NCBI RefSeq assembly: GCF_008831285.2 | Contig: NC_045150.1 | Span: 13,809,868-13,873,867, forward strand | DNA length: 64,000 bases | From: Nymphaea colorata | Lineage: Eukaryota; Streptophyta; Magnoliopsida; Nymphaeales; Nymphaeaceae | Direction of reading: 5' to 3' | Translations under genes and position numbers: made by a program | Part shown: one piece after another, positions 46,896 through 60,699 of the stretch | How the letters are laid out: the number at the start of each line of letters is the position of its first letter | Numbering within the stretch: position 1 is the stretch's first letter | Notes under the pieces: model-generated | The model's input: the letters and a program-made list of their open reading frames with translations, nothing else | Databases searched by the model: none | What the model was told of the DNA's origin: nothing

Positions 46896-47606
46896 GTGAT
46901 GATGCCGATTGATCTTCTCAGGTCTTCCGCTACAACATCCAATGATCAGCGAACATGTGACTCAAGAATGGTGGAAACGATTGGGAAATATCAAAAGATC
47001 GAGCGAGAGAGGGAGTTGCGCAAAGATGATCGAGGTCGAGAGATTGCAAGAGAAACAGAAAATACATTATAAAGAGAGAGAGATAGTTGTCCAAACCCTC
47101 GAGTGTCCGTTCTGCGGGTTATGTGAAACCCTCATTCGAGTAATGGCTTTCCATCGCTCTCAACGAGGTGATGATGCCGATCGATCTCCCGGGTCTTTCG
47201 CTACAACGTCCAATGATCAGCGACCACAAGACTCAAGAATGGTGGAAGCGATTGGGAAATATCAAAAGATCGAGCGAGAGAGGGAGTTGCACAAAGATGA
47301 TCGAGGTCGAGAGACTGCGAAAGAAACAGAAAATACATTATAAAGAGAGAGAGATAGTCGTCCAAACCCTCGATCGTTTGTTCTGTGGGTTATGTGAAAC
47401 CCTCATTCGAGTGATGGCTTTCCATCACTCTCAATGAGGTGATGATGCCGATCGATCTCCCAGGCCTTCCGCTACACCATCCAATGATCAGCAAACATGA
47501 GACTCAAGAATGGTGGAAGCGATTGGGAAATATTAGCGAGAGAGGGAGTTGGGCAAAGATGATCGAGGTCGAGAGATTGCAACAGAAACAGAAAATACAT
47601 TATAAA
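46896..47606. repeat. 271-bp tandem repeat, 2.6 copies
   Basis: Units start at gtgatgatgccga at 46896, 47168 and 47439 (272 and 271 bp). The third breaks off after cattataaa near 47600. The unit contains gatcgagcgagagagggag and a 3' segment cattcgagtgatggctttcc. The period is not a multiple of three, so the open frames of 85-144 codons crossing unit borders change frame from unit to unit and are unlikely to be a protein. Confidence 0.9.
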
Positions 47607-48953
47607 AAGTTGTTGTCCACCCCATCCCTGACCGCATTGTCTATCCCCTTGAGTGGGTCCACCCCGAAACATCCCTCCTCCGAACACGCCTTATAGATTG
47701 CCAGTTGGCTCGTCGACGACCCACCCCTGGCCGCTCCCAGCTCCAGCCCTCAGTACGTCGTCGCGTTGTGCACGATGGTGCTAGCCATCTGCAGTCGACT
47801 TGGTGTGGCTTCCGTGCCCCACTATGTCCCTGGACGAGCTCATCAGCGTACTGGGCCCATTTGACTCGGGGTGTTTTGCCACCCCGAATGAGTTATAATA
47901 CCAAGCATCGATCACCTTCCTGAGTCGAAGTTCGCCCATCAGCTCTATTTCGGCAATAGGTATGTGATTTCAAATTAGAGCATAAATTTCAAACCTGTTG
48001 CTGTTGGATGCTTTGTAGTTAGGCCCTTCCATGCACGTTCCTTTCCCTCTTAATGGTACATCATTGAAACTCGGTGATTCGGGCCAAATTCCTAACAGAT
48101 GCCACGAGAGAAGGTGAATTGGTTAAGTAACACTTGATATTATGTCGAAGTAGACTACTAGAAGAGAATATTATGCACTTGGAACACAAACATTTTTATA
48201 ACATGTGTTTCAAGAATGCTATGTTTTTGTTTTAGGAAATATGATCTAATTACTTACTTCTAGCATTTGATTGCTTAATTTAGGAACGATAACCATAACT
48301 GGATCATTCTTCTCAAAATAAGAACATAACATGTGGTTTAAGAAACTGTGTTCAAAGAGCACAAAATTTTTCTTACCAAACGCCTAATGATGTTGGAATT
48401 TGAATTGAAATTGAAGTTTGGGTAGCGAATGATTGACAGAATATCGATTGACATATGCTTCATATGTGATTGGAATCAATAAATGCGCACATGGGATCTC
48501 ATGGTTGTGGCAATAAATAGATAGACATAAAAGAAATAAGGTGCGGCATGGAGTACCATTAGCAAAAATTAGAAGCTCGACCACATCCCTGCTTCGTAAA
48601 ATTTAAAAGGTTTCCCATCCAAATCCCAAAGCACCAAATTCCCAGATCCCATCTAAAAGCAAGAGTGATTTGAACAACGGAATCCCTTTCTCAAAAAGTT
48701 TGTAAGCAAGGTATAAAGTGTTCGAAAAGAAATGTGGTGGACTGTTTTTTTGCATCTCTCTATTGCATAATAAAACAATATTCTTGGGATGCTCATAAAT
48801 TATATCCAAATGACTCATAAGGGCAAGGAGATCAAGGGGATTTATTTGATTTTGGAGAATGTCAGTTGAATGTAGTGGGGGGGCTTTTCGATCTTTTATG
48901 TCAGCAGATCAAATTTAGATCCATATACAGTATAATTTCAAATTTAGAACTTG
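47607..48953. other. Gene-poor stretch; GC-rich piece at 47610-47930
   Basis: The first 320 bp are GC-rich and open on the plus strand (HPIPDRIVYPLEWVHPETSL; LARRRPTPGRSQLQPSVRR), but I recognise no family. The rest is AT-rich with no feature. It ends at the target-site duplication of the chromovirus. Confidence 0.35.
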
Positions 48954-48958
48954 TTGCA
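48954..48958. repeat. Target-site duplication of the chromovirus (left)
   Basis: ttgca directly before the left LTR; repeated at 60684-60688. Confidence 0.85.
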
Positions 48959-51900
48959 TGGTGGGAACTGAGATCCAGCTAGCGATTTTGATGCCCAAGA
49001 ATAGATCCCAAGTCCAGAATCAACTCACGGGAGCCTAAAGTCCAAACTTAACCAAATTATATTTACAAATTATATCCCCACTAGATAGCAACCCCAGTGT
49101 AATAGTATCCTGGGTAAAAGATGCAAGTGTGTTTTCCCAGACCCACAGTTTAAATCCTACTACAACACTAAGGGGATCAAGGCTTGTACAAACGTGAGCG
49201 ATACAAATTTAACTCTCACAAGTCACTCAACATTATTCACAAACCATTCATACAATCCCTAGAACGGCCAAACCATGCTCTCACCCTTTGGTGGTCTAGC
49301 TACCCACAGCCGTGTCCTTGGCAAGGTGCCCTGGAGGGACTACCGACAGTAGCAATTGCCTAGAGCCTGGTTTAGAAAACAATAATACCCATAACCCCGT
49401 TCTATAGGATGCTGAGAAGTAACCTTGCCGATGAGAGATCGACTTAAACAGCAATAGATCCGAGAGAAAACCAGTGACAAAGCCACTCTCGGATATCTCA
49501 GCAAGGAGGTGGAATAAAGGCTAGGCCCACCTGGCCTAGGACGGCTTGTGGACTGGTGGAAGCTGGCCGACAGAGACGGAGCATCCCGGCAATGGAAGGG
49601 GATGGCACTGGGGATGCCTGCTACACCAGATGGATGGAGTGTGGTAGCTTCAGGCCTCGGATGGCCAAGAGAGACAGCCACGTAATGGAAGAGCGCCTGG
49701 ATGGAGGCAGGGGCTCGGTCAGCCTGGCCGAGGTCGCCTTGGTGCTTATGACTATGTTTGGTGGAAGGGTGGAGCAATGAAGGCTGCAAGAAGAGGTTGT
49801 CCGATGAAGTGGAGGTGGTGAACTGAGATGCACACGACCAATCCTTGGAGAGGGAACCTAACTAGTTAGAGTCCAAGGGGACAAGCCGAGCTCCGAACAA
49901 GGAGGTGCGCTTGGTATAGGATCACGTAGGCTCGGTTTAGGTGAAGTGGGTAAGGTCTAGTTGGAAGTGGTTCGGCTGTGGAGTGGGCTTGGTCTAGACG
50001 TGAGATGGAGGTTAATTGCTAAGAGGGTCTGTTATGACTTAGAGATAGGTGCAGGGTTGTGCAAGAGAGGGTGGAGAGTTACACGGGAGATTATGACACT
50101 AATGATTAGTATCAGTTAGGCTAAGGGGTTTAAGTCAAGAGACATGCGAGGGGAGTGGTTCACTAATGATGGGTGAAGGCTAGTAATGACGAGGAGGAGG
50201 AGTTAGCATGAGGTGGAGGTTGATTAAGACATGCGTGAAGTCGAAAGGGTCGGTTATGAGAGGTGAAGATGTTTGAGAAGGGTCTCCCTAGCTAAGGAAA
50301 TTGAATACCTACCTTAACTCCTCATTGATGGCCGATGATGGTGCGAGTGGAGGTGAACAGCTGAAGAGATACTCGGTGGAGGGATTTGTAACTCTCATCC
50401 TTTAGGATGGGGGGCTCAAGAGGAGGCTGCGACGTGTAACGGTTGCAGCCTATGTCCTCTCCTTAACTCGATTTATTGCCCTCTTGATCGGAATACCCTT
50501 GCCAATTAATTCAAACTCTAGTAATGAATCAAACTGACCATGGGCAAATCGGGAATCCACTAAAATGATCGTGCTGGACCGAAAACTGATCGGAAAAGTA
50601 ACAGCAATTGGTTACTCCAGCGATAGCACACATAATTCCGACTGGGAGTGAGTTCTTCGCGGTGGCTGGTCGGATTCACCTGAAACTTGGTGGGGATGTT
50701 GCTAAGATCTGGGCGATTATGCTGGGGTGAACGAGAGAGTGAAATTCGCCCTTGGTTGCTTCAGATTTTGCCTGCAACTTCTGCCCAGGCACTGCTTGGT
50801 TTCCGCCAAGCTGAGCCAGCGATCTGGTTGATGAAGGGTCGGCTATTGGGGAAAATCCATCTCCTTTCTAGACAGCAATTCTCGAATTGATGCAGAGTGA
50901 CTTGCTGCTGCCGAGGACAGAATTCTCAGGTTCATTCACCGTCGAATTCACAGAAATCCCACTGGCCTTCTACCAATGGATTCCGATGAACCTTCGAATT
51001 CTCACCTTGACAATCAGTCCGATAGACTAGGCTGCGTCTACCTTTCTGGCATTTGTTTCTTTGACTTTGACAGAGATTAAGAGGCTTACTAGGCCCAATC
51101 TTAACCTGTCTTAAGCTCTGCTCGAGGTGGAAGGAACCAGGAGATGATTTCAGTTCGTCCCTTAATCTCTAGCAGCCGGAGTCGTTGCTTGCTTACTAGT
51201 TGACTAGAGCCTTGAGTCGATTGCCATCAAGCCTTCCCGAGATTGTTCTCCAGCCTGTAACTTCTTCCGGGGATGAAGAAGTTGCACCGTGAGAAGATGG
51301 CGATTCGGTCTGGGAATTTGTGCATAGGATGAAGATGTTCTAAGAGGATTTCCGGTGGCCTCAAAGGTCGTCTCCAAACTTGTTTTGCTTCAACCAGAGC
51401 CATGGGTTGGAGCCTTGGGATTCCAGTCACCGGCGGTAAGACGATGAGAGGAAGAGAGAGGCAAGAGCCAATTCACACGAAAAACTCAACTTCTAATTCT
51501 TGATTGCATACTAAAAAAAGATTTACAAAAGAGTTTAAGTACTTGAAATAAAACCGGTTCTAACACATGAACCAAGACACTTGCTGAAATAAAAGACTCG
51601 ACTATAAGCAAATGCATGAAAAGGAAATCGAGACAAGATGTCTCGGAAGTTCAGTGAGTTTGGCTTCTCTCTCGTGGGTTCAGCCATATAACCTGCCTTT
51701 GTTCGGCCTTAGGCTTGCCACGCATGCACCGGGTCAGGACTAGACTCGGGGTTTGAACTCTCTATAACTGGATCTAGGTCTAGTTCCTGTGCCTGCTCAG
51801 CCTTGAAGTATTCAGCCCGCTGCCCGCACTCCACTGATGATGCTCTGTCCACACCGCCCGCTGCATCAACTTCAAGTTCTGTGTTAGCCTCCTTTAGTCC

Positions 51901-52013
51901 ATCTATGCTTTCCATTATGCTGGCCGCAAACCTGGCCAAAGGTGCTTGGCTCTCTTGGCCTCGTTTGCGTGCTGGCCCTAGTTCTTGGGCTTCCTATAGG
52001 AAGGTCTGCATCA
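48959..52013 (-). repeat. 3' LTR of the chromovirus
   Basis: 3055 bp; plus-strand ends TGGTGGGAAC and CTGCATCA. It is collinear with 57638-60683, with scattered substitutions and small indels, roughly 90-95% similar by eye. Open frames in it (for example 49340-49789) occur in both LTRs with different breaks and I do not count them as genes. Confidence 0.93.
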
Positions 52014-52408
52014 GATCCTCCCTTCTTACCTCGAGCTTGCCCCCTAACTCGTGAAATGGGAAAACGATTAACTATTTGCTCAAATTCTTTCCACGAAGTG
52101 CCATTTTCTGGCCCTTCCCATTCAACCATGACTTCATGACACAGTCTACCATTCCGATGAACATGTCCATGTTTAAGAATTCGGTATGGTGTTGGTTGTT
52201 GTTGGCTCGGAATTTGTTCAATCTACCTTGGCACTTCTCCAAAGTGCGGTTTCAAGCGAGTAACATGAAAGACTGGATGGACTACGGCTGTTTGTGGGAG
52301 GCCTATTTTGTAAGTTGCTTTCCCAATCTTTTGTAGCACTAGGAGTGACCCAAAAGACCTTGGTAAGAGCTTAGAGTAAGGCTGCCCTAGGAGGAACTTG
52401 TGCCTCAT
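51884..52408 (-). pseudogene. Chromovirus integrase C-terminus and chromodomain remnant
   Basis: The minus strand reads RHKFLLGQPYSKLLPRSFGS and LQKIGKATYKIGLPQTAVVH then PVFHVTRLKPHFG, the integrase C-terminal SH3-like block. After a broken linker it reads MVEWEGPENGTSWKEFEQIV and NRFP, matching the end of a chromodomain (family: V.W.G....ATWE....L...FP). The chromodomain usually directs integration to heterochromatin. The last part runs into the 3' LTR. Confidence 0.8.
52014..52030 (-). other. Polypurine tract of the chromovirus
   Basis: Minus-strand GGTAAGAAGGGAGGATC directly before the 3' LTR. Confidence 0.65.
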
Positions 52409-52566
52409 TGATAATCTTTTGAGCCATACGTTGTCTCCTACCTTAAATTCATGATCCTTCCTGCCCTTGTCATATGTTTCATTCGATCTTGGGCTTTGAT
52501 GATATTCTGCTTGAGTGACGCTAGCACCTCTTCCCTTGTGCGTAGCTCATAGTCAACCTTTTCTTC

Positions 52567-53208
52567 TTACGTCGTGCCTTCTTCATATTTTGGAATTGGA
52601 GGGGGAATTCCGTAGAGAGCTTCATACGGAGTAGTCTGAGTAGACGAGTGCCAACTTATATTGTAGAACAAATTGGCCCATGATAGATACTTTACCAAAG
52701 AGTTGGGCCTTTCTCCTGCAAAGAAACGGAGATATGTTTCTAACGAACGGTTGACCACATCACTTTCCCCATCGGTTTGAGGATGGTGGGCAGTACTGAA
52801 TTGGATTGTTGTCCCCATCTGCTTCATATATTCTCTCCAAAATTCACTCATGAAGATTGAATCTCTATCGCAGACTATTGTCTGAGGCATGTCATGTAGT
52901 TTCCCTATGTGATCTTGGTACATAGTAGCCACCATTTGTCCATGATATTTCTTTGGCAAGGGAATGAAGTGGCTCTATTTTGTTAGCCTGTCGACCACCA
53001 CGAGTATGGCTTCCTTGTTTTCTGATCATGGAAGGGCATCTATAAAATCCATGGTGACATCGGCCAATGGCTTTTTCGGCACTGGTAAGGGATTTAGATG
53101 GCCCAGAGGCTTAATTCCCTCATACTTTTCACGTTGGCAAATCTGAAACTGTTTAACATAATTCCTCACATCTGCCTTCATTCCGGTCCACCAAAATTGA
53201 GCTTTCAC
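52567..53208 (-). pseudogene. Chromovirus integrase (two stops, altered catalytic Glu)
   Basis: Reads FWWTGMKADVRNYVKQFQIC (zinc-binding region with one Cys replaced by Phe), PLADVTMDFIDALP (first Asp), a TGA, VVVDRLTK, a TAG, then PQTIVCDRDSIFMSEFWREY (second Asp) and HHPQTDGESDVVNRSLETYL. Family members have QTDGQTEVVNR, so the catalytic Glu is Asp here. Ends TTPYEALYGIPPPIPKYEEG. It could not be active. Confidence 0.9.
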
Positions 53209-53685
53209 TCAGTGGAGTGTTTTGACTACTCCTTCATGGCCTGCTAATGGAGTGGAATGAAAGTGTTGTAGTAATTCTTGCTTTGAGGCCAATTTAGATG
53301 GAACCACTATGCGGTTATTTCTCATAAGTAAGCAGCCTCTGATGGTATAGTGGGGAATAGACCTTGGATTCTGGGTGACAGAGGTTTTGATGAGCCTTAA
53401 CCCATCGTCCTCTTGCTGTTCATTGGCTATTCTTTCCCATAAATCAGTCCCTATGATGGAGAGCGTCAAAAACTGCTCGCCTAATCTAGACAGTGAATCA
53501 GCCGTTGTGTTATATGTCCATCTCTTGTACTCAATTTCAAAATTGTAACCGAGGAGTTTAGTCAACCACCTTTGCTGGGTTGGTGTTGAAACTCGTTGTT
53601 TGAGCATATATTTGAGGCTGTTCTTATTTGTACTCACAATAAACTTTCGGCCTATCAGATATGGCAGCCATTTCTCTATTGCCAA
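53209..53685 (-). pseudogene. Chromovirus RNase H C-terminus and integrase zinc region
   Basis: Reads MAIEKWLPYLIGRKFIVSTN then LKYMLKQRVSTPTQQRWLTK and LLGYNFEIEYKRWTYNTTAD (end of RNase H), and LLQHFHSTPLAGHEGVVKTL with the two His of the integrase HHCC motif. The usual TDH of RNase H (HTDHNSLK) is replaced by TNK. The frame ends at a stop at 53209. Confidence 0.88.
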
Positions 53686-53730
53686 TACAATCGCGAGAAC
53701 CTCTTTTTCAAATGTCGATAAGGGTTTGGC

Positions 53731-54548
53731 TCAACTGGTGAGAGGCTTCGAAATATATGCTATAGGGTGATTTTCCTGGCTGAGGACAGCTCCTATGCCA
53801 CTGTCACAAGCATTTGTTTCAATAGTGAAAGGTTTGCTAAAATCGGGCAAGGTGAGAACAGGTGCTGTCATGAGTGCTGACTTCAATTTCTCAAATGTCT
53901 CTCTTGGTTTGTCTGACCAAGCGAATGCTCCTTTCTTAGTCATTTGGGTTAATGGGGCGGCTATGAGCCCGTAGCCTTGAATAAATCTTCTATAATAGCC
54001 GGTTAACCCAAGAAATCCACAGAGACTCCTTAAATCTTTTGGCAAAGGCCTGTTGTTCATGGCCTCTAACTTTTCGGGGTCCGCTTTCACCCCTATTGCT
54101 GACACTATGTGCCCAAGGTATCCTATGGAGGGTTGGCCGAAACTGCATTTTGATTTGTTAGCATAAAAATGGTGTTCCCTCAGGATTTGTAAGTTCGTGG
54201 ACAAATGGGCAGCATGTTGCTCTACTGATTGGCTATATACGAGAATGTCATCAAATAATACCAAGATTAGGTTTCTAAGATACGGCCTGAAAACATCATT
54301 CATGCACCTCTGGAATGTGGTGCATTCGTTAAGCCAAAAGGCATCACCAAGAACTCATAGTGTCCATCATGAGTTTTAAAAGTTGTTTTTGGAATGTCTT
54401 CATCGTGCATTCTAATCTGGTGGTAGACTGCTCGTAGGTCCATTTTGGAAAACACAGAGGCACCAGTTAAGTCATCTAGAAGTTCGTCGATTACCGGTAT
54501 TGGGTGCCGGTCCTTCACAGTTGCCTCATTTAGCGCTCTATAGTCCAT
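53731..54548 (-). pseudogene. Chromovirus reverse transcriptase and RNase H start (frameshift)
   Basis: The first frame gives [20 protein letters not shown] then [20 protein letters not shown] and [13 protein letters not shown] deletion near 54311 shifts the reading to [20 protein letters not shown] with the F-D-D catalytic motif. It goes on with YLGHIVSAIGVKADPEKLEA, TGYYRRFIQGYGLIAAPLTQ, and the RNase H opening TIETNACDSGIGAVLSQENH. Order and motifs are standard gypsy. Confidence 0.92.
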
Positions 54549-54748
54549 GCAGAAGTGCCATGTGTTATCTTTCTTTTTAACTAATAGGGCTGGCGAGGAG
54601 AAAGGACTGCAGCTAGGGCTTATGATACAACCTCTATCATCTCCTTAACCAATCTTTCAATTTCTTCTTTTTGGTGATGACCATAACGATATGGCCGAAC
54701 ATTGACAAGTTTGGCACCCTGATTCATGATGATTCTATGGTCATAAGC

Positions 54749-55558
<810 letters not shown>

Positions 55559-56769
55559 TTATGTAAGTGATAGGCACTCGGTCTCTGTAGAGGGGTTTTT
55601 GATCTTCTCTTTTGTAGGGCATAAGCTTTCTTGGAGGTAGCCCTTTGTATTTGTTTGGTTCGTTGCCTTTGTAAGGTTTCCTTAGAGCATTCTTGCGTCT
55701 ATTTCTCTCTTCTACTGCTTGAGCTTCAGTGAAACATTCTGCCAAATCAGTGTATTTCCTTCGTTGTACATCTATCTTGACCTCCTCTTTGAGGCCGCCA
55801 ATGTAGGCACCCATTAGTGACTTGGTGGTCCAATCAACCATAGATGAATGACTTTTAGATTTGCTTTGGTACTCTTGAACTGAGGACATTTGTACCAAAT
55901 CTTTGAGCTCTATGTCAAAGTCTGTGTATGCTGAATCTCCGAATCATGTTTGTAAACCCTCACTAAATTCTCCCAAGTGATATTTGGTTGATGGCATTTG
56001 AACCATCAATACCATTACATAGCTTCTCCGTCAAAGTTGAGGATTGCGGTTGTAACCCATTCGTTTTCAGGCACACTATGACAATCAAAACATTCTTCTA
56101 CCTTGAAGAGCCAATCCTTGGCATCTACCCCTGTAAAACGTGGAAAATCAATCTAAAAGGCTGGGGTTCTTCTTCATGGCTGAGTTTGGTTGCGTCTGCC
56201 TCTAAAGGGTTCTCCATCAACAAACACAATATCCTCATCTTCCTGACTTTCATTCTTGCCCTGGTTCTTACTAAATTGCTGGTTTTAGGGTGCTTGTTGC
56301 TGGCTGCTGGAGCCGAACCTAAAATGGAACTCAGGCCCTTGTTGGTGTCCCTTGCTTCCTTGGCCTTTGGGTTGGCTGGTGACATTATGTCTGAAATGCT
56401 CAAATTGGTTAAAACTGCTGGAAAAAGGTGGGACAAACTAGTTGTTCATTGGCCTTTGTCTTGATTCGGAGGGGGGCCTTGTGTGGTTCGGTCAAATTGT
56501 TCCACTCTTTTCATCAGATTGTTTTGGCCAGCAATCGAGGAGTTCATCATCTGCTTCATCAGGTCCCATTCATCAAGTTTACTAAGGGACTTCTTGTACT
56601 CATGTAGTTCATGACGTATTTGGTTCATGTTGAACTAAAGGGAATTCACTCGGCCTTGGTGTAGGATTTCCATATCGAGTAAGTTGGATTCAACTTGTTC
56701 TTCTCGGCTGGAAGTCTCAACTTCCTGCTCGGGAGAATCATGGACAGTGGGTTTGTCTTTCTTCCCCAT

Positions 56770-57623
56770 TGAAAATTCTGCTTTTAGTCCTGTAGCACGA
56801 CTGATCAAACAATCAACTAACTGCTGCTGCCGCTAACGACTGAAGAGGAAACCACTTGTCGATGTGCTGGTCGCCGGAAATTCTTCAGAAAACCAGCATG
56901 GCTTGTAAATTCAATAACTTCACGTAGATCTCTAAAAATCATGAAACTTGGCTGAAAAATACTAGACATGCTAGGAAATCCAATGGCACCAAGTTCAGTT
57001 TCTAATTACTCCCCAATCTAAGTCGATCTGCAAAGAAAGTCACGCCTGGACCTCGGTTGTCAAGCTTGTCACCCGTTCTTCAACCGTGCAGGAAACTTCC
57101 AGCAATAGGGGTCCACTCAAAAAATCATAACTTTTCAACCGTAGCTCCAAAAAATTGGAAATTTTAGCTGGAGATACCTGAGAAGAGACACTTTCAACAA
57201 GCCAAAACTCAACCAACTCCGATGACGAAGGTGACAGCGCCGGCCACTGGAATCCGGCATAGTTTCTGGTCTTTCAGAAACTGTAATACACTGGCTGCTG
57301 AATATGTAATTTTACCTTTGCTATGCCAAATGAACTCCGTTTCTCACGAAATTTGGACAGAATCTTTTCACAACATTTACAAACAGGTGGGTAGGGAGCT
57401 CACTCACAGATCACCAGAAACTTGCCTGATTTACTTGTTTGATTGGTCTGAACTGTTCTCAATTTTCTTGAGATGGCTGCTATTCTAACACAACCTGCTA
57501 TGAAATCTGAGTGTATACTTCCTAAACTCAACAAAAATCTGACATAATCTGCTGCCAAACTAAAAAATCCTCTGCTACAATCTGAAAACCCAACTGAAAT
57601 CTACCACTGGGTGCCGCAAGTGA
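56770..57623 (-). other. Untranslated leader of the chromovirus
   Basis: About 850 bp between PBS and gag start with no conserved coding sequence. Long leaders are usual in this group. Confidence 0.6.
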
Positions 57624-57635
57624 GCTCTGATACCA
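57624..57635 (-). other. Primer binding site of the chromovirus
   Basis: Minus-strand TGGTATCAGAGC, 2 bp from the 5' LTR, complementary to initiator tRNA-Met. Confidence 0.9.
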
Positions 57636-57637
57636 AC

Positions 57638-60600
57638 TGGTGGGAACCTAGACCCGGCTAGCGATTTCTATGCTCGAGAATAGATCCCAAGTCCAGAATC
57701 AACTTGCAGGAGCCTAAAGTCCAAACTTAAGCAAATTATATTTACAAATTATATCCCCATCGGACAGCATCCACGGCTTAATAGTACCCTGGGTAAAAGA
57801 TACAAGTGTGTATTCCCAGACCCACGGTTTAAATCCTACTTCAACAGTAAGGGGATCAAGGCTCATACAAACATGAGCGATACAAATTTAACCCTCACAA
57901 CTCACTCAACATTCATTCACAAACCATTCATACAATCCCTATAATGGCCAAACCATGCCCTTTCCCTTTGGTCGTCTAGCTACCCTCAGCCGTGTCCGTG
58001 ACAAGGTGCCTTGGAGGGACTACTGACAGTAGTAATTGGCTAGAGCCTGGTTTAGAAAAGAATTGCACCCGTAACGCCGATCTATAGGATGTTGAGAAGT
58101 TACCTAGCCGTTGAGAGATCGACTTAAACAGCAACAGACCTGAGAGTAAACCAGTGGCAAAGCCACTCTCGGATATCTCAGCAAGGAGGTGGAACGAAGG
58201 CTAGGGCACCTGGCATAGGACGGCTTGTGGACAGGTGGAAGCTGGCCGAGAGAGATGGAGTGTCCCGGCAATGGAAGGGGACGGCACTAGGGCTGCCGGC
58301 TACACCTGATAGATGGAGTGTGGTTGCTGCAGGCCTCGGACGGCCAAGAGAGACAGCAATGTGATGGACAAATGCCCGGATGGAGGCAGGGGCTCGGTCA
58401 GCCTGGCCAAGGTCGCGTTGGTGCTTATGACTATCTTCGGTGGAAGGGTACAGCAATGGCAGCTGCATGAAGAGGTTGTCCGATGAAGTGGAGGTGGTGA
58501 ACTGAGATGCACACAACCAATCCTTGGAGAGGGAACCCAACTAGTTAGACTCCAAGGGGACAAGCCGAGCTCGGAACATGGAGGTGAACTTGGTATAGGT
58601 TTTGGTTGGCTCGGTTTAGGTGAAGCGGGTTAGGTCTAGTTGGAAGTGGTTCGGTAGTGGAGTGGGCTTGGTCTAGACGTGAGATGGAGGTTAATTGCTA
58701 TGAGGATCAGTTATGACTTAGAGATAGGTTAATGGTTGTGTGAGAGAGGGTGGAGAGTTATACGAGAGAAGATGGCACAAATGATTAGGATCAGTTAGGC
58801 TAAGGGGTTTAAGTGAAGAGACATGCATGGGGAGTGGTTCACTAATGATGGGTGAAGGCTAGTAATGATGAGGAGGAGGAGTTAGCATTAGGTGGAGGTT
58901 GATTAAGGCTTGCGTGAAGTGGAAAGGGTCGGTTATGAGTGGTGAAGAGGGTAAGAGGTTTGAGATGGGTCTCCCTAGCTAAGTAAATTGAATACATACC
59001 TTAAATCCTCAATGATGGCTGATGATGCTGCGAGTGGAGGTGAACGGCTGAAGAGACACTCGGAGGAGGATTTGTAACTCTCGTCTTTTAAGACGGGGAG
59101 CTCAAGGGGAGGCTCCTAACGGTTGCAGCCTGCACCCTCTCCTTAACTCAATTTAGTGCCCTCTTGACGGGAATACCATTGCCAATTAATTCAAACTCTG
59201 ACAATGAATCAAACTGACCATGGGCAAAGCGGGAATCCACTGAAATGATCAGGCTGGACCTAAAACTGTTCGGAAAAGTAACAGCGATTGGTTACTCTGG
59301 CGGAAGCACACAGATTTCCGACTGGGAGCGAGTTCTTCGCGATGGCTGGTTGGATTCGCCTGCAACTTGGTGGGGATGTTGCTAAGATCTGGGCGATTAT
59401 GCTGGGGTGAATGAGAGAGTGAAATTCACCCTTCGTTGCTTCAGATTTTGCCTGCAACTTCCACCCAGGCACTGCTTTGTTTCCACCAAGCCGAGCGAGC
59501 GATGTGGTTGATTAAGGGTCGGCTCTTGGGGAAAATCCATCTCCTTTTCTAGACAATAATTCTCGATTTGATGCGGAGTGACTTGCTGCTGCCGAGGACA
59601 GAATTCTCAGGTTGATTCACCGTCGAATTCACAGAAATCTGACTGGCCTTCTACCAATGGATTCTGATGGACCTTCGAATTCTCACCTTCACAATCAGTC
59701 CGATAGACTAGGCTGTGATCTACCTTTCCGGCGTTTCTTACTCGGATTTTGACAGAGATTATGAAGCTTACTAGGGCCGATCATAACCTGTCTTAAGCTC
59801 TGCTCGAGGTGGAAGGAACCGGGAGTCCCTTAATATCTAGCAGCCGGAGTCGTTGCTTGCTTACTAGTCGACTAGAGCCTCGAGTCGATTTCCATCAAGC
59901 CTTCCTGATATAGTTTTCCAGCCTCTAACTTCTTCCGGGGATGAAGAAGTTGCACCGTGAGTAGATGGCGATTCGGTTGGGGAATTTGTGTGTAGGATGA
60001 AGACGCTCTAAGAGGATTTCCGGTGGCCTCAAAGGTCATCTCCAAACCTGTTTTGCTTCAACCAGAGCCACGGGTTGGAGCCATGGGATTCCAGTAACCG
60101 GTGGTAAGACAATGAGAGGAAGAGAGAGGCAAGAGCCAATTCACAGAAAAAACTCAACTTCTAATTCTTGATTGCATAATGAAAAAAGACTTACAAAAGA
60201 GTTTAAGTACTTGAAATAAAACCGGTTCTAACACATGAACCGAGACACTTGCTGAAATAAAGGACTCGACTATAAGCAAATGCATGAAAGGGAAATCGAG
60301 AGAAGATGTCTCGGATGTTCAGTGAGTTTGGCTTCTCTCTCGCGGGTTCAGCCATATAACCTGCCTAAGTTCGGCCTTAGGCTTGCCACGCGTGGACCGG
60401 TTCAGGACTAGACTCAGGGTTCGAACTCGCTATAATTGGATCTAGATCTAGTTCCCGTGCCTGCTCAGCCTTGAAGTCTTCAGCCCACTCCCTGCGCTCC
60501 GCTGATGATGCTCCGCCCACACTGCCCGCTGCATCAACTTCAAGTTCTGCAATAGCCTCCTTTAGCCCATCTACGCTTCCCATTATGCTGGCCGCAAACC

Positions 60601-60683
60601 TGGCCGAAGGCGCTCGGCTCTCTTGGCCTCGCTTGGCCGTCCTGGCCCTGGTTCTTGGCCTCCCTATAGGAAGGTCTGCATCA
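57638..60683 (-). repeat. 5' LTR of the chromovirus
   Basis: 3046 bp, same ends as the 3' LTR (TGGTGGGAAC..CTGCATCA). Small indels relative to it include a short deletion near 59117 (the gcgacgtgt segment of the other copy) and one near 59825. Confidence 0.93.
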
Positions 60684-60688
60684 TTGCA
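60684..60688. repeat. Target-site duplication of the chromovirus (right)
   Basis: ttgca directly after the right LTR, identical to 48954-48958. Confidence 0.85.
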
Positions 60689-60699
60689 CTTGCCACCAT

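Noticed and set aside
46909-47343. 144-codon frame over the 271-bp repeats
   Set aside because: The repeat period is not divisible by three and each unit is read in a different frame, so no repeated protein is encoded.
49340-49789. 149-codon minus-strand frame, with a related one at 58178-58540
   Set aside because: Both lie inside the chromovirus LTRs at the same place and have different breaks; probably non-coding LTR sequence.
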